From Anaerolineae bacterium (GTDB taxonomy: Bacteria; Chloroflexota; Anaerolineae; B4-G1; SLSP01), in assembly GCA_018055515.1 (NCBI GenBank), contig JAGPHL010000131.1:1-7432 (forward strand): 7,432 bases of DNA, given 5' to 3'. Below the pieces are notes generated by a model. That model was not told the DNA's origin. It saw nothing but the letters and a program-made list of their open reading frames with translations, and did no database searches. Below are positions 1-7,249 of this stretch, piece after piece. Positions within the stretch are counted from its first letter, which is position 1; the number at the start of each line of letters is the position of its first letter. A program made the position numbers and the translations under genes.

Positions 1-38
1 GGGTAATGGGTTCTTTCTCGCTGCTCCCCCGCTCCCCA
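1..38. other. Non-coding edge downstream of map
   Basis: This short stretch follows the stop codon of the methionine aminopeptidase gene on the minus strand. On that strand it is purine-rich with G runs and contains no ATG. No hairpin with a U-run is visible, so there is no evidence that transcription ends inside the window. The next gene, if any, lies beyond the left edge. Confidence 0.5.
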
Positions 39-911
39 CTACGCCGTCAGCACTTCCACGCCGTCCGCTGTCACCAACACCGTGTGCTCCCACTGCGCCG
101 AGAGGGAACCGTCTGCCGTGAGCGCGGTCCAGCCGTCATCCAGGATGACCACCTCATAGGTCCCGATGTTGATCATCGGCTCGATGGTGAAAATCATGCC
201 GGGGACGAGCGATACCCCGGTGTGCGGATGTCCATAATGAGCAATATCGGGCGGCTCATGGAAGTGCACCCCCACCCCATGCCCCACAAACATCCGCACC
301 ACGCTGTACCCCTGACTTTCGGCGTGCTGCTGAATCACATGTCCGATGTCACCCGTCGTGTTTCCGGGGCGCACCTGCGCGATGCCCAGCTCCAGACATT
401 CGCGGGTCACCTCGACCAACCGACGCGCTTCGGGCGCGACCTCCCCGACGAGGAACATGCGACTCGCGTCGCCATAGTAGCCGTCGAGAATCGAGGTCAC
501 ATCCACATTGAGGATGTCGCCTTCCACCAACAGCCGGTCGCCGGGAATGCCGTGGCAGATGACCTCATTGAGGGACGTGCAGACGCTCTTGGGGAAACCG
601 CGATAGTGGAGCGGCGCAGGAATCGCGCCGGCAGCCACGGTCAACTCATGCACCCAGCGATTGATATCGTCCGTGGTAATCCCCGAGGCGATGCGCGGCG
701 TGATCTCATCGAGGATGCGCCGGGTGAGCTGGCAGCTGCGGCGGATCCCCTCGATCTGCTCCGGCGTCTTGATGATAATATCGGGGCGTTGCGGATGCCC
801 GGCGCTTCCCGGCGCCGTCAGCCCCAGCATATCGGATTTGAAATGGCAGTGCTTGTACTTCTTGCCGCTGCCGCACCAACAGGGATCATTACGGGAGAGT
901 TTGTTCGTCAT
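39..911 (-). CDS. map: Type I methionine aminopeptidase with N-terminal SEC-C metal-binding motif
   Basis: This cytoplasmic metalloprotease removes the initiator Met from nascent proteins whose second residue is small. The 290-aa protein starts MTNKLSRNDP and opens with a SEC-C motif: C11, C13, C22 and H23 in a PCWCGSGKKYKHCH context, like the zinc-binding tail of SecA. The pita-bread catalytic domain follows from about residue 48. All expected active-site residues are present: substrate-binding H120 (VICHGIPG), then metal ligands D137, D148, H211 (GHGVG), E244 (TIEPM) and E275 (WEHT). The start at 911 is chosen because the SEC-C motif normally begins such proteins and AAAGG lies 6 nt upstream. 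An in-frame ATG at 1016 would add 35 Pro-rich residues with no good ribosome binding site. The gene has its own promoter (1059-1086) and a 5' UTR of about 140 nt. That UTR carries a CU-rich tract with two CCTCC runs (931-956) just before the start. SEC-C-tagged type I enzymes are a known subgroup, and the tag is thought to help ribosome or metal contacts. Confidence 0.95.
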   Translation of the reverse strand: MTNKLSRNDPCWCGSGKKYKHCHFKSDMLGLTAPGSAGHPQRPDIIIKTPEQIEGIRRSCQLTRRILDEITPRIASGITTDDINRWVHELTVAAGAIPAPLHYRGFPKSVCTSLNEVICHGIPGDRLLVEGDILNVDVTSILDGYYGDASRMFLVGEVAPEARRLVEVTRECLELGIAQVRPGNTTGDIGHVIQQHAESQGYSVVRMFVGHGVGVHFHEPPDIAHYGHPHTGVSLVPGMIFTIEPMINIGTYEVVILDDGWTALTADGSLSAQWEHTVLVTADGVEVLTA

Positions 912-1026
912 AGCGCGCCTTTGCCTGTGTGACGGCGGAGGAGAGGGAGGAAGTCCCCTCACGCGCTCCGCCATGGAATTTGGGTACGGCTCCGGCATGA
1001 GTTCCGGGTCTGCCATGCCTGTGTCA

Positions 1027-1049
1027 GGCCGGGGAGTCTGTCCCCGGCC
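1027..1049 (-). promoter_or_regulatory. GC-rich hairpin at the 5' end of the map transcript
   Basis: This is a perfect 9-bp inverted repeat: GGCCGGGGA at 1027-1035 pairs with TCCCCGGCC at 1041-1049 around a 5-nt loop. It begins within a few bases of the start predicted from the promoter at 1059-1086, so the mRNA would open with this stem. Such a cap-like stem can protect a 5' end. As DNA, it could instead be an operator dyad overlapping the start site. There is no U-run on either strand, so it is not a standard terminator. Confidence 0.55.
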
Positions 1050-1058
1050 AATGCTCGC

Positions 1059-1086
1059 AGTATAGGACGCCGCGCACAGACGTCAA
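1059..1086 (-). promoter_or_regulatory. Sigma70-type promoter for map
   Basis: Read on the minus strand, TTGACG (complement of 1081-1086) is followed after exactly 16 nt by TATACT (complement of 1059-1064). Each box is one base from consensus. Transcription should begin near 1052, about 140 nt upstream of the chosen map start. Its position after the exporter gene indicates that map is a separate transcription unit. The -35 box shares bases 1084-1086 with the hairpin at 1084-1112. Confidence 0.75.
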
Positions 1087-1112
1087 GGGCGCGCTCTATC
1101 GGCGCGCCCTTG
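1084..1112 (-). terminator. Strong hairpin after the exporter operon, no U-tract
   Basis: A perfect 11-bp stem (CAAGGGCGCGC at 1084-1094 with GCGCGCCCTTG at 1102-1112) closes a 7-nt loop. It lies 52 nt past the stop codon of the ABC half-transporter, where the operon's transcript should end. The stem is very stable, but the minus strand continues as ACGTCTGTG with no U-run. It may be a non-canonical terminator or an mRNA 3'-end stabiliser. Its last bases overlap the -35 box of the map promoter, so operon end and next promoter are fused. Confidence 0.5.
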
Positions 1113-1164
1113 CGTGTCAAATTCCCCTGGAGGGGAAATCGTCCTTGTAATGCGGATCGCGTTC

Positions 1165-2979
1165 CTACGCCCCCGCCGCCTGGTAGACGCCGTATTGCTG
1201 TTCCAGCGCCCGGCGGAACTGCCGCGTGTAGAGGTCGTAGTACGCCCCCCGCTTCTGAATCAGCTCGCGGTGCGTGCCCACCTCCACGATGCGCCCGTCC
1301 TGGATCACCAAAATCCGATCCGCGCTCTTGATGGTCGAAAGCCGGTGCGCGATGACCACGCTGGTGCGCCCCGCCATCACCGCCGCCATCCCCTGTTGGA
1401 TGCGCGCCTCGGTCAGAGTGTCCACCGAGCTCGTCGCCTCATCCATGATCAGCACGTCCGGGTCCGCCAGCACGGCCCGCGCCAGGCTGATGAGCTGCTT
1501 CTGTCCCACCGAGAGCAGCACGCCGCCCTCACCGACCTGTTCCTCGTACCCGTGTTCCATCTCTACGATGAAGTCGTGCGCGTGCGCGATCTTCGCCGCC
1601 GCCTCCACTTCCGCGTCGGTGGCCTCGAGTCGCCCGTAACGGATGTTCTCCCGCAACGTGCCGGAAAACAGGTGCGGCGTCTGCAGCACCATGCCCACCC
1701 GCGACTGAATGCCCTGTTGCGTCAGCTCCGTGTAGTCCCGCCCGTCAATGAGAATCCGCCCGCTCGTCGGCTCGTAGAAGCGGCAGAGCAAGTTGACGAT
1801 GGTGGATTTGCCGCCGCCCGTCGGTCCGACAATGGCCAGATGCTCCCCCGGCGCGATGTGCAGGTTGAAGTGCTCCAGCACCGGCTTGCCTTCTTCATAC
1901 TGAAAACTCACGTCCTCGAAAACGATCCGGCCCCGGATGTTGCCCGGATCCACCGCGTCCTCACGGTCCACCACGTCCGGCTTCGAGTCAATGAGCGAGA
2001 ACACCCGCTCCGCCGAAGCCACACTGTGCTGCATCTCCGCGTACACCCGCGCCAGGTCCTGCAACGGCCACATCATGAACGTCAGATACGAAAGGAACGC
2101 CTGGATCCCGCCGATGGTCATGCCGGCAGTGCGGACCTGAAAACCGCCGTACCAGATGATCGCGCCGACGCCCAACGCGCCCACCAGCTGCACCAGGGGC
2201 AGGAACAGCGCGGACAGCCACGCCGCGCGATACGCCGCCCGGTACATGTTCGAGGTCTTCTCCCCGAATTCCACGAGATTCTGCTTCTCCCGGACCAGCG
2301 CCTTTACCACCCGCACGCCGGAGATATTCTCGTTGTACGCCCCCGTGATGATCGAGTTCAGCCGGCGCATCCGACGGTATTCCGTGAGAATGCGCTTCTT
2401 GAAGTAAAAGGTGATCACCCCCATCACGGGCAGAATCAACGCCACGATCAACGCCAGGCGCCAGTTGATGAGCACCATAAACACCATGGAGGTGATGATG
2501 TTCAACGCCGCCCAGGTCGTATCCACAATGCCCCAGGTGACCAGCTGCGCGATGCGTTCGGAATCGGAGGTCACCCGCGACATGATCCATCCTACCGGCG
2601 TCCGGTCAAAATACGAAAACGACAGCTCCTGCAGATGATTGAAGGCCTTGCGGCGGATGTCGTACTGCACCCGCTCGCCCAGCACGCCCGCCAGGTAGAT
2701 GAACCCGAACACCAGCACTGCCTCCAGTAACACCATCCCCCCGTACATCACCAGCAGGCGCAGCAGATGGGATTCGTTCCCTGCCATGATCCCCTCGTCA
2801 ATGATGCGCTTGCTCAAGTAGGTGAAGTACGAATCCATCACCGAGGTGCTGGCAATCATCACGATGAAACCTGCCACCCAGTACCAGTACGGCTTCACCT
2901 GTTCGAAAATCCGCACCAGCACTTTGCCGTTGAACTGTGTAGTAAACTCTTCCTCTTGAAATTCATCGTAGTCAGACAT
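1165..2979 (-). CDS. ABC exporter half-transporter B (TMD-NBD), consensus-site ATPase subunit
   Basis: This 604-aa protein is a full-length half-transporter of the type IV (multidrug exporter) fold. About six membrane segments occupy residues 33-320 and the nucleotide-binding domain runs from about 352 to 580. The NBD has A-loop Y361, Walker A GPTGGGKST (385-393), Q-loop Q433, signature LSVGQ (489-493), Walker B VLIMDE with catalytic E514, D-loop SSVD and switch H545. The signature deviates from LSGGQ at the third position, while Walker B is canonical. That is the reciprocal of its partner encoded upstream, as in BmrC/BmrD- or TM287/TM288-type heterodimers. It starts 42 nt after the partner's stop, with GGAG 8 nt before the ATG. 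The N-terminus (MSDYDEFQEEEF) is a short acidic cytoplasmic segment typical of this subfamily. It sits in the inner membrane and is expected to move lipophilic compounds outward. Drug, lipid or peptide cannot be chosen from sequence alone. Confidence 0.93.
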   Translation of the reverse strand: MSDYDEFQEEEFTTQFNGKVLVRIFEQVKPYWYWVAGFIVMIASTSVMDSYFTYLSKRIIDEGIMAGNESHLLRLLVMYGGMVLLEAVLVFGFIYLAGVLGERVQYDIRRKAFNHLQELSFSYFDRTPVGWIMSRVTSDSERIAQLVTWGIVDTTWAALNIITSMVFMVLINWRLALIVALILPVMGVITFYFKKRILTEYRRMRRLNSIITGAYNENISGVRVVKALVREKQNLVEFGEKTSNMYRAAYRAAWLSALFLPLVQLVGALGVGAIIWYGGFQVRTAGMTIGGIQAFLSYLTFMMWPLQDLARVYAEMQHSVASAERVFSLIDSKPDVVDREDAVDPGNIRGRIVFEDVSFQYEEGKPVLEHFNLHIAPGEHLAIVGPTGGGKSTIVNLLCRFYEPTSGRILIDGRDYTELTQQGIQSRVGMVLQTPHLFSGTLRENIRYGRLEATDAEVEAAAKIAHAHDFIVEMEHGYEEQVGEGGVLLSVGQKQLISLARAVLADPDVLIMDEATSSVDTLTEARIQQGMAAVMAGRTSVVIAHRLSTIKSADRILVIQDGRIVEVGTHRELIQKRGAYYDLYTRQFRRALEQQYGVYQAAGA

Positions 2980-3021
2980 GGTAAGACTCCAGGTAAAAAT
3001 CTCGTTAGGGCGCCTCGCGGC

Positions 3022-4944
3022 TCACGCCTGCGCCACTTCTCGCTCCACTTCTTCTTCGATCCGCGCCTGAATCTGGTAGATCTGGCGGTAGAGGCCTTCC
3101 TCCTTGATGAGATCCTCGTGCACGCCCTGCTGGACGACACGTCCCCGATCGAGCACCAGAATCCAATCCGCCTGCATCACCGTCTGAATGCGGTGCGCGA
3201 TGACAAACGTGGTCCGGTTCTCCATCAGCCGCTCCAGCGCCGCCTCGATCTGGATCTCCGTCTCAGTGTCTACCGAAGAAGTCGCGTCGTCCAGCACCAG
3301 GATACGCGGGTTCTTGAGCAGCGTCCGGGCGATCGCCACGCGCTGCCGCTGTCCCCCCGAGAGGGTGACGCCCTTCTCCCCGACGAGCGTGTCATACCCC
3401 TGCGGGAAGGAGAGAATCACATCGTGGATGGCGGCCGCCTTCGCGGCCTCAATCACTTCCGCCTCCGTCACCTCGCGCCCCGCGCCGTAGGCAATGTTGT
3501 CGCGGATCGAGCGCGAGAACAGGAACGGCTCCTGCTCCACAATGCCGATCTGCCGCCGCAACGTCGCCCGCGAGATCTCGGTGAGCTCCCGGCCATCGAG
3601 AATGATGTGCCCGTCCTGATAGTCGTAGAAGCGCAGCAGCAAGTTGACGATGCTCGTCTTGCCCGAGCCCGTTGACCCCAGCAACGCGATCGTCTGTCCC
3701 GGCTTGACGTGGAACGAGATGTCATGCAACACTTCCACCATCCTGGACGCCTCCGACGGCCCCTTGCCGTTGCCTCCGCCAGGATCTTCCGCCTCCAGCA
3801 GCGTCGGCTGATAGGCAAAGCTGACGTGGTCGAAGAGCACTTCCCCGCGCAGCCCACCCTCGTCCGGTAGGGCCAGCCCGCTCTCGATGTCCTCGCGCTC
3901 CTCGGCGATGATGTCCGCCACACGCCCGAACGAGACCAGGCCCCGCGACACGTCCACGATCAGCCGGCCCAGGTTGCGGAGAGGCCAGATGACCCCGCCT
4001 ACCATCCCGATAATCGCCAGATACGTCCCCAGGGTGATCTCCCCCCGCGTCGCCATTATCGCCCCGGTGCCCATCACGATGAGCGTCTGCGCCCCGCAGA
4101 GGACATCGGAGAAGGGCCAGTAGAACGAGTTCATTGCCGTGAGCTTCTTTCCGCGCCGGTACTTCTCGGAATTCTGCTCTTCAAACTTGTCCATCTCATA
4201 GCGCTGGCGGGCGAACGCCTTCACCACCCGCACGCCCATCAGATTCTCCTGGAGTGTGGTCGAAAGCTGCGCCTCCTGCTCCTGATACGCCTCATACGCC
4301 TTCGACACCCGTCCGAAGAACAGATACGAGACGAGGATGACCACCGGCATCACCACAATCGAAAGCAGGCCCAGCGTGCGGTTCAGCCGCAGCATCATGC
4401 TGAAGTTGATCACAAACAGCGCCACGATCCGGCCAATGCCGATGGCCTGATCGGCATAGAAGCGCCGCACCGCGTCCACGTCCGAAGTCGCCCGCGAGAT
4501 CAGCTCGCCCGTTCTGGCGTGATCGTGATACGTGAACGACAGCCGCTGAATGTGGTCGTAGAGATAGTTGCGCAGGCGCAGCGTGATGCCTTCCGAAGTC
4601 CTGGCCGCCCAGATACCCCGCAGATAGGAGAACAGCCCTTCCGCCGCTGCCAGGACCACAAAGCCGAGCGCCAGCCAGGGCAGCTGGCCCAGGTGCTGGC
4701 CCTGCGTCAGGACCTCGTCCACCACGTATTGCAGCAGCAAGAACGTGGCTGTGTGGGCGGTCGCGCCCAACGCCACGCTCACCAGCGCGCCCAGGTAGAT
4801 CAGGCGATAGCCCGTCATCATCCGCCAAAGCCCCACCGCGCGGTTGCGCGTCACCGTTTGCTTCAGATCAAAGGCCAGTGCTTGCATCGTTCGTCGTCCC
4901 CGTGTCTCACCCGTGAGATTGAGTGGTAGTGTGTTCTGTGCCAT
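3022..4944 (-). CDS. ABC exporter half-transporter A (TMD-NBD), degenerate-site ATPase subunit
   Basis: This 640-aa membrane protein has about six membrane segments between residues 48 and 320 and an NBD from about 367 to 620. The NBD shows A-loop Y378, Walker A GSTGSGKTS (423-431), Q-loop Q471, canonical signature LSGGQ (528-532), Walker B ILVLDD and switch H584. D553 replaces the catalytic Glu, the usual sign of the non-hydrolysing site in heterodimeric exporters. Its intact LSGGQ would complete the competent site on half B. A Gly/Pro/Glu-rich insert of about 20 residues (381-403) follows the A-loop and is absent from half B. The C-terminal tail is charged and helical (630-640). The start at 4944 is supported by GGAAG and GAAGG just upstream and by a TAATG overlap with the preceding stop, which suggests translational coupling. 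An alternative Met20 (4887) lacks a comparable site. Protein A and B should assemble one-to-one, consistent with their adjacent genes. Confidence 0.93.
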   Translation of the reverse strand: MAQNTLPLNLTGETRGRRTMQALAFDLKQTVTRNRAVGLWRMMTGYRLIYLGALVSVALGATAHTATFLLLQYVVDEVLTQGQHLGQLPWLALGFVVLAAAEGLFSYLRGIWAARTSEGITLRLRNYLYDHIQRLSFTYHDHARTGELISRATSDVDAVRRFYADQAIGIGRIVALFVINFSMMLRLNRTLGLLSIVVMPVVILVSYLFFGRVSKAYEAYQEQEAQLSTTLQENLMGVRVVKAFARQRYEMDKFEEQNSEKYRRGKKLTAMNSFYWPFSDVLCGAQTLIVMGTGAIMATRGEITLGTYLAIIGMVGGVIWPLRNLGRLIVDVSRGLVSFGRVADIIAEEREDIESGLALPDEGGLRGEVLFDHVSFAYQPTLLEAEDPGGGNGKGPSEASRMVEVLHDISFHVKPGQTIALLGSTGSGKTSIVNLLLRFYDYQDGHIILDGRELTEISRATLRRQIGIVEQEPFLFSRSIRDNIAYGAGREVTEAEVIEAAKAAAIHDVILSFPQGYDTLVGEKGVTLSGGQRQRVAIARTLLKNPRILVLDDATSSVDTETEIQIEAALERLMENRTTFVIAHRIQTVMQADWILVLDRGRVVQQGVHEDLIKEEGLYRQIYQIQARIEEEVEREVAQA

Positions 4945-6017
4945 TATCCTTCTTCCTTTCCGGGAGGCAACCCCGGCGGACCTTCTCGCAACGGCTTGCG
5001 ATAGGTCACAAAGTCTCTGACCGTGACAAAGCCCAGGCTCTCATACAGCTGCCGGGCGCCGTTGGGATTTTCCGCATCCACGCCCAGCGCGGCTTCGGTC
5101 ATCCCTTGTGCCTTGAGCACCTCAAAGCTGCGGGCGATCAACGCGCGCGCCAGACCCCGTCGGCGCCAGGGACGACGGACGCAGATCGTCTCCGTGTAGC
5201 CTCGCAACCGTCCTTGAGCCGCATTCTCCTGGGCATCAATGAAGTTCAACACCATCCCGGCGACCTGCTCGCCTTCCCACGCCACCTGCCACAGCTCCGG
5301 CGTGAAGGTCGGCATCTCCTGCCACTCGCGCAGGTGCTTGAGGTCCCATTCCTCGTCGTTGTAGCCCCAATGATCCCGAAAGGCCTCCTGCGCCGCGCGC
5401 CAGATGGTCTCGATCTGATCCGGTTGCACCGGTCGCACCTCAAGCCCCGGCGGCAAGGGAACCTGAGGCAGGTCCTCCAGATTCGAGCGCACCATGGAAT
5501 AGCCATGGCGCACCGGCTGATACCCTTCCGCTTGCAACAAGGCCGTCCAATCCTCCTCCGTCGTGTTGGCCCAGCATTCGAACATCTGCACGGGAGCTGC
5601 GGCCTCGTGCGCAGCGGCGATCTCCCGCAGATGGCGCTCGTTGTAACGCAACATCGCGCGTCGAATGCCGGCCTCGCGCCAGGCGGGAATCACCTGCGCG
5701 AAATGCATGTAGGCCCGCGTCCCGTCATCGAACTGCAGCCACCACGCGCGCCCATAGCCGATCACCTGCCCGTTCACTTCCGCGAACAGCATGTCCCGGT
5801 AGGGATCGCAGTTACTCAGATAGCGATACTGGCGGGCAATGTCCTCCGCCGATTCCACCCCATCGAGCGCATCCGCTTCCCGCGCCAGACGCAGCACCTC
5901 CGCCATCGCCGGATAGTCACTCTCCCCGCGAAAGCCGCGGAAAGTCAACCCCGCAATCGCCGGCGCTCCCGCTACGGCGATCGAAATCCCCTGTACAGTG
6001 CCTGTCTCCGACATCAT
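4944..6017 (-). CDS. Tandem-GNAT N-acetyltransferase 2
   Basis: The 357-aa protein appears to consist of two GNAT folds, about residues 24-178 and 192-340. GNAT enzymes transfer an acetyl group from acetyl-CoA to an amine. The second domain has a good acetyl-CoA pyrophosphate-binding motif A (R285-x-x-G288-x-A290, followed by LIARSF) and the typical late segment NPNGARQLYESLGF (317-330). The first domain's equivalent, R114-x-x-G117-x-R119, has Arg where Gly or Ala is expected and is probably inactive or structural. AFRDHWG (212-218) is shared with the upstream paralogue. Two ATGs are adjacent (6017 and 6014); GAGG lies 5 nt before the first. The gene begins 68 nt after its paralogue, and its stop overlaps the ABC gene's ATG by one base. 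Mycothiol synthase has the same two-domain plan, but nothing else supports that role. The substrate is unknown; modification of the exported compound or of a toxic amine is an inference from context. Confidence 0.85.
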   Translation of the reverse strand: MMSETGTVQGISIAVAGAPAIAGLTFRGFRGESDYPAMAEVLRLAREADALDGVESAEDIARQYRYLSNCDPYRDMLFAEVNGQVIGYGRAWWLQFDDGTRAYMHFAQVIPAWREAGIRRAMLRYNERHLREIAAAHEAAAPVQMFECWANTTEEDWTALLQAEGYQPVRHGYSMVRSNLEDLPQVPLPPGLEVRPVQPDQIETIWRAAQEAFRDHWGYNDEEWDLKHLREWQEMPTFTPELWQVAWEGEQVAGMVLNFIDAQENAAQGRLRGYTETICVRRPWRRRGLARALIARSFEVLKAQGMTEAALGVDAENPNGARQLYESLGFVTVRDFVTYRKPLREGPPGLPPGKEEG

Positions 6018-6085
6018 TTCACCCTCGAATCAACTTGAATTTCAACCAGGAGCCCCTGCAGCGCCCTCGCCGCAAAAGATTCCCC

Positions 6086-7117
6086 TCACGCATCCAGATT
6101 CAACGTCGCCAGACTTCCCCCTGGACGGAGTTCCTTCTCATAGTGGACGTACTGCCGCACCATCCTCATGCCGGCCCGCTCGTAGAGGCGGGTCGCGCCG
6201 GTGAGGCTCTGCGCATCCACGCTCAGGCCGACCCGCCGCCGTCCCCGCCGTTGGAACTCGCGGAAGCTGTGATGCAGCAACGCCAGTCCCAGCCCTTGAT
6301 GCCGCCATGGACGCAGCACACCCAGCGTGCCCACCCAGCCCATGTCCGGGTCTTCCGTGAGGTGGCTGTCACACAACGACATGCCGGCAATCTGCCCATC
6401 CGCCGCCGCCACGAACCACAACGACGGGTCAAACTCTGGGTCGTCCATCCGGTGCCGCCATTGACGGAACTCCTCTTCCTCGGGACGCTCCACATGGCCC
6501 CAATGATCCTTGAACGCCGCGCCGACCGCTTGAATCAGCGCGCGCTCCTCCCTCCCCGGCACAAAGGGGCGAATCACGATCCCCTCCGGCAACACCGGCT
6601 CCGGGACGGGGCCATCCAGCTCCATCGCCATCCGCGAGAAGTAGCGCGTCGGCGCGAAGCCCTGCGTTTCCAACAACGCTCGCCCTCGCAAATCGGTGGC
6701 GTGCGTCCCCTGCGTCAGCGTCACCTGCGCCCCTGCTGGCGCCAGCAGGAGCTGCTCGCGCGCCCGAGCCTCCGCCCACCGCAGCAAAGAGCTACCGATG
6801 CCTCGCCCGCGATACTGCGGGTCCACCCGTCCCCAACAGTACAGACGGACATACGGCGCGGTCGCCCACGACTCGATATAGCCCACGAGGCGCCCCTCCG
6901 GGGTAAAGACCACCCGGGTATCCTGTGCGAGGTCGAAGCCGGGAGATTGCCAGTCATGGCGCAGCTCCTCCACCTCAAATTCAGAGCGCCCGACCTCCTC
7001 CAACGAACAGCGGCGAAGCAGCTCCGTGACGACGACCGCGTCGTCAAACGTCGCCGGGCGCACGCTCAAAGACGCCGGGATGTCCGAAAATGCCATGTCA
7101 CGCTCGCTTGTTTTCAT
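6086..7117 (-). CDS. Tandem-GNAT N-acetyltransferase 1, first gene of the operon
   Basis: The 343-aa protein carries two GNAT domains, about residues 17-166 and 180-330. Both acetyl-CoA motifs look intact: R103-x-x-G106-x-G108 (YRGRGIGSSLL) in domain 1 and R272-x-x-G275-x-G277 (PWRHQGLGLALL) in domain 2. Thus, unlike its downstream paralogue, both halves could bind acetyl-CoA. AFKDHWG (201-207) matches AFRDHWG in the paralogue, so the two probably arose by duplication of an already tandem gene. The start at 7117 is well supported: GGAGG at 7124-7128 lies 6 nt before the ATG. Met8 is a weaker alternative. It is soluble, with no signal peptide or membrane segment. It lies directly behind two tandem terminators, so its expression seems to need readthrough from the promoter at 7385-7412 or a promoter I cannot recognise. 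Substrate unknown; the family assignment is firm and the role is not. Confidence 0.88.
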   Translation of the reverse strand: MKTSERDMAFSDIPASLSVRPATFDDAVVVTELLRRCSLEEVGRSEFEVEELRHDWQSPGFDLAQDTRVVFTPEGRLVGYIESWATAPYVRLYCWGRVDPQYRGRGIGSSLLRWAEARAREQLLLAPAGAQVTLTQGTHATDLRGRALLETQGFAPTRYFSRMAMELDGPVPEPVLPEGIVIRPFVPGREERALIQAVGAAFKDHWGHVERPEEEEFRQWRHRMDDPEFDPSLWFVAAADGQIAGMSLCDSHLTEDPDMGWVGTLGVLRPWRHQGLGLALLHHSFREFQRRGRRRVGLSVDAQSLTGATRLYERAGMRMVRQYVHYEKELRPGGSLATLNLDA

Positions 7118-7148
7118 GATGTTCCTCCGTCAACCGCTTGTATAGGAC

Positions 7149-7180
7149 AAAAAAAGGCCGTGGTTCGGGTCCCACGGCCT
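7149..7180 (-). terminator. Intrinsic terminator T2 immediately upstream of the operon
   Basis: Read on the minus strand, a 9-bp stem (7172-7180 with 7155-7163, AGGCCGTGG/CCACGGCCT) with an 8-nt loop is followed by seven U residues. The U-run exists only on the minus strand, so it stops leftward transcription, that is, transcription heading into the first acetyltransferase gene 32 nt further on. It is a near copy of T1 (7201-7237). Confidence 0.82.
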
Positions 7181-7200
7181 CCAAGAGGGATGACGAGAAT

Positions 7201-7237
7201 AAAAAAGGCCGTGGGTTTCGCAGTGACCCACGGCCTT
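7201..7237 (-). terminator. Intrinsic terminator T1 in the leader
   Basis: Read on the minus strand, a perfect 12-bp stem (7226-7237 with 7205-7216) closes a 9-nt loop, CACTGCGAA, and runs into six U residues. It is stronger than T2 and points the same way. Its loop is complementary over 8 nt to a strand of the long leader hairpin (7273-7280). The stop codon of the small leader ORF lies 12 nt before its 5' arm. Confidence 0.85.
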
Positions 7238-7249
7238 GTGACACTCACT

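Noticed and set aside
912..1016. N-terminal extension of methionine aminopeptidase to the ATG at 1016
   Set aside because: The extra 35 residues are Pro/Arg-rich, have no usable ribosome binding site and precede a SEC-C motif that normally starts such proteins.
1114..2730. Long open frame on the plus strand (538 codons) opposite exporter half B
   Set aside because: Its translation is dominated by His, Arg, Pro and Asp with no recognisable domain, as expected for the antisense of a GC-rich gene. The minus strand encodes an intact ABC protein.
3022..4944. Exporter half A as a damaged gene because of the missing catalytic Glu
   Set aside because: The reading frame is intact, all other motifs are present, and Asp at this position is normal for one half of heterodimeric exporters.
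4944..6017. Mycothiol synthase (mshD)
   Set aside because: The two-GNAT layout is shared, but the degenerate first domain, the distinct DHWG motif and the absence of other mycothiol genes give no support.
4923..6038. Plus-strand open frame of 371 codons opposite the second acetyltransferase
   Set aside because: Antisense shadow with low-complexity His/Arg/Leu/Pro content; the GNAT motifs are on the minus strand.
7128..7146. Promoter for the first acetyltransferase from TATACA (near 7141) or TTGACG (7128-7133)
   Set aside because: TATACA has no -35 at the right distance. TTGACG overlaps the ribosome binding site and would place its -10 inside the gene.
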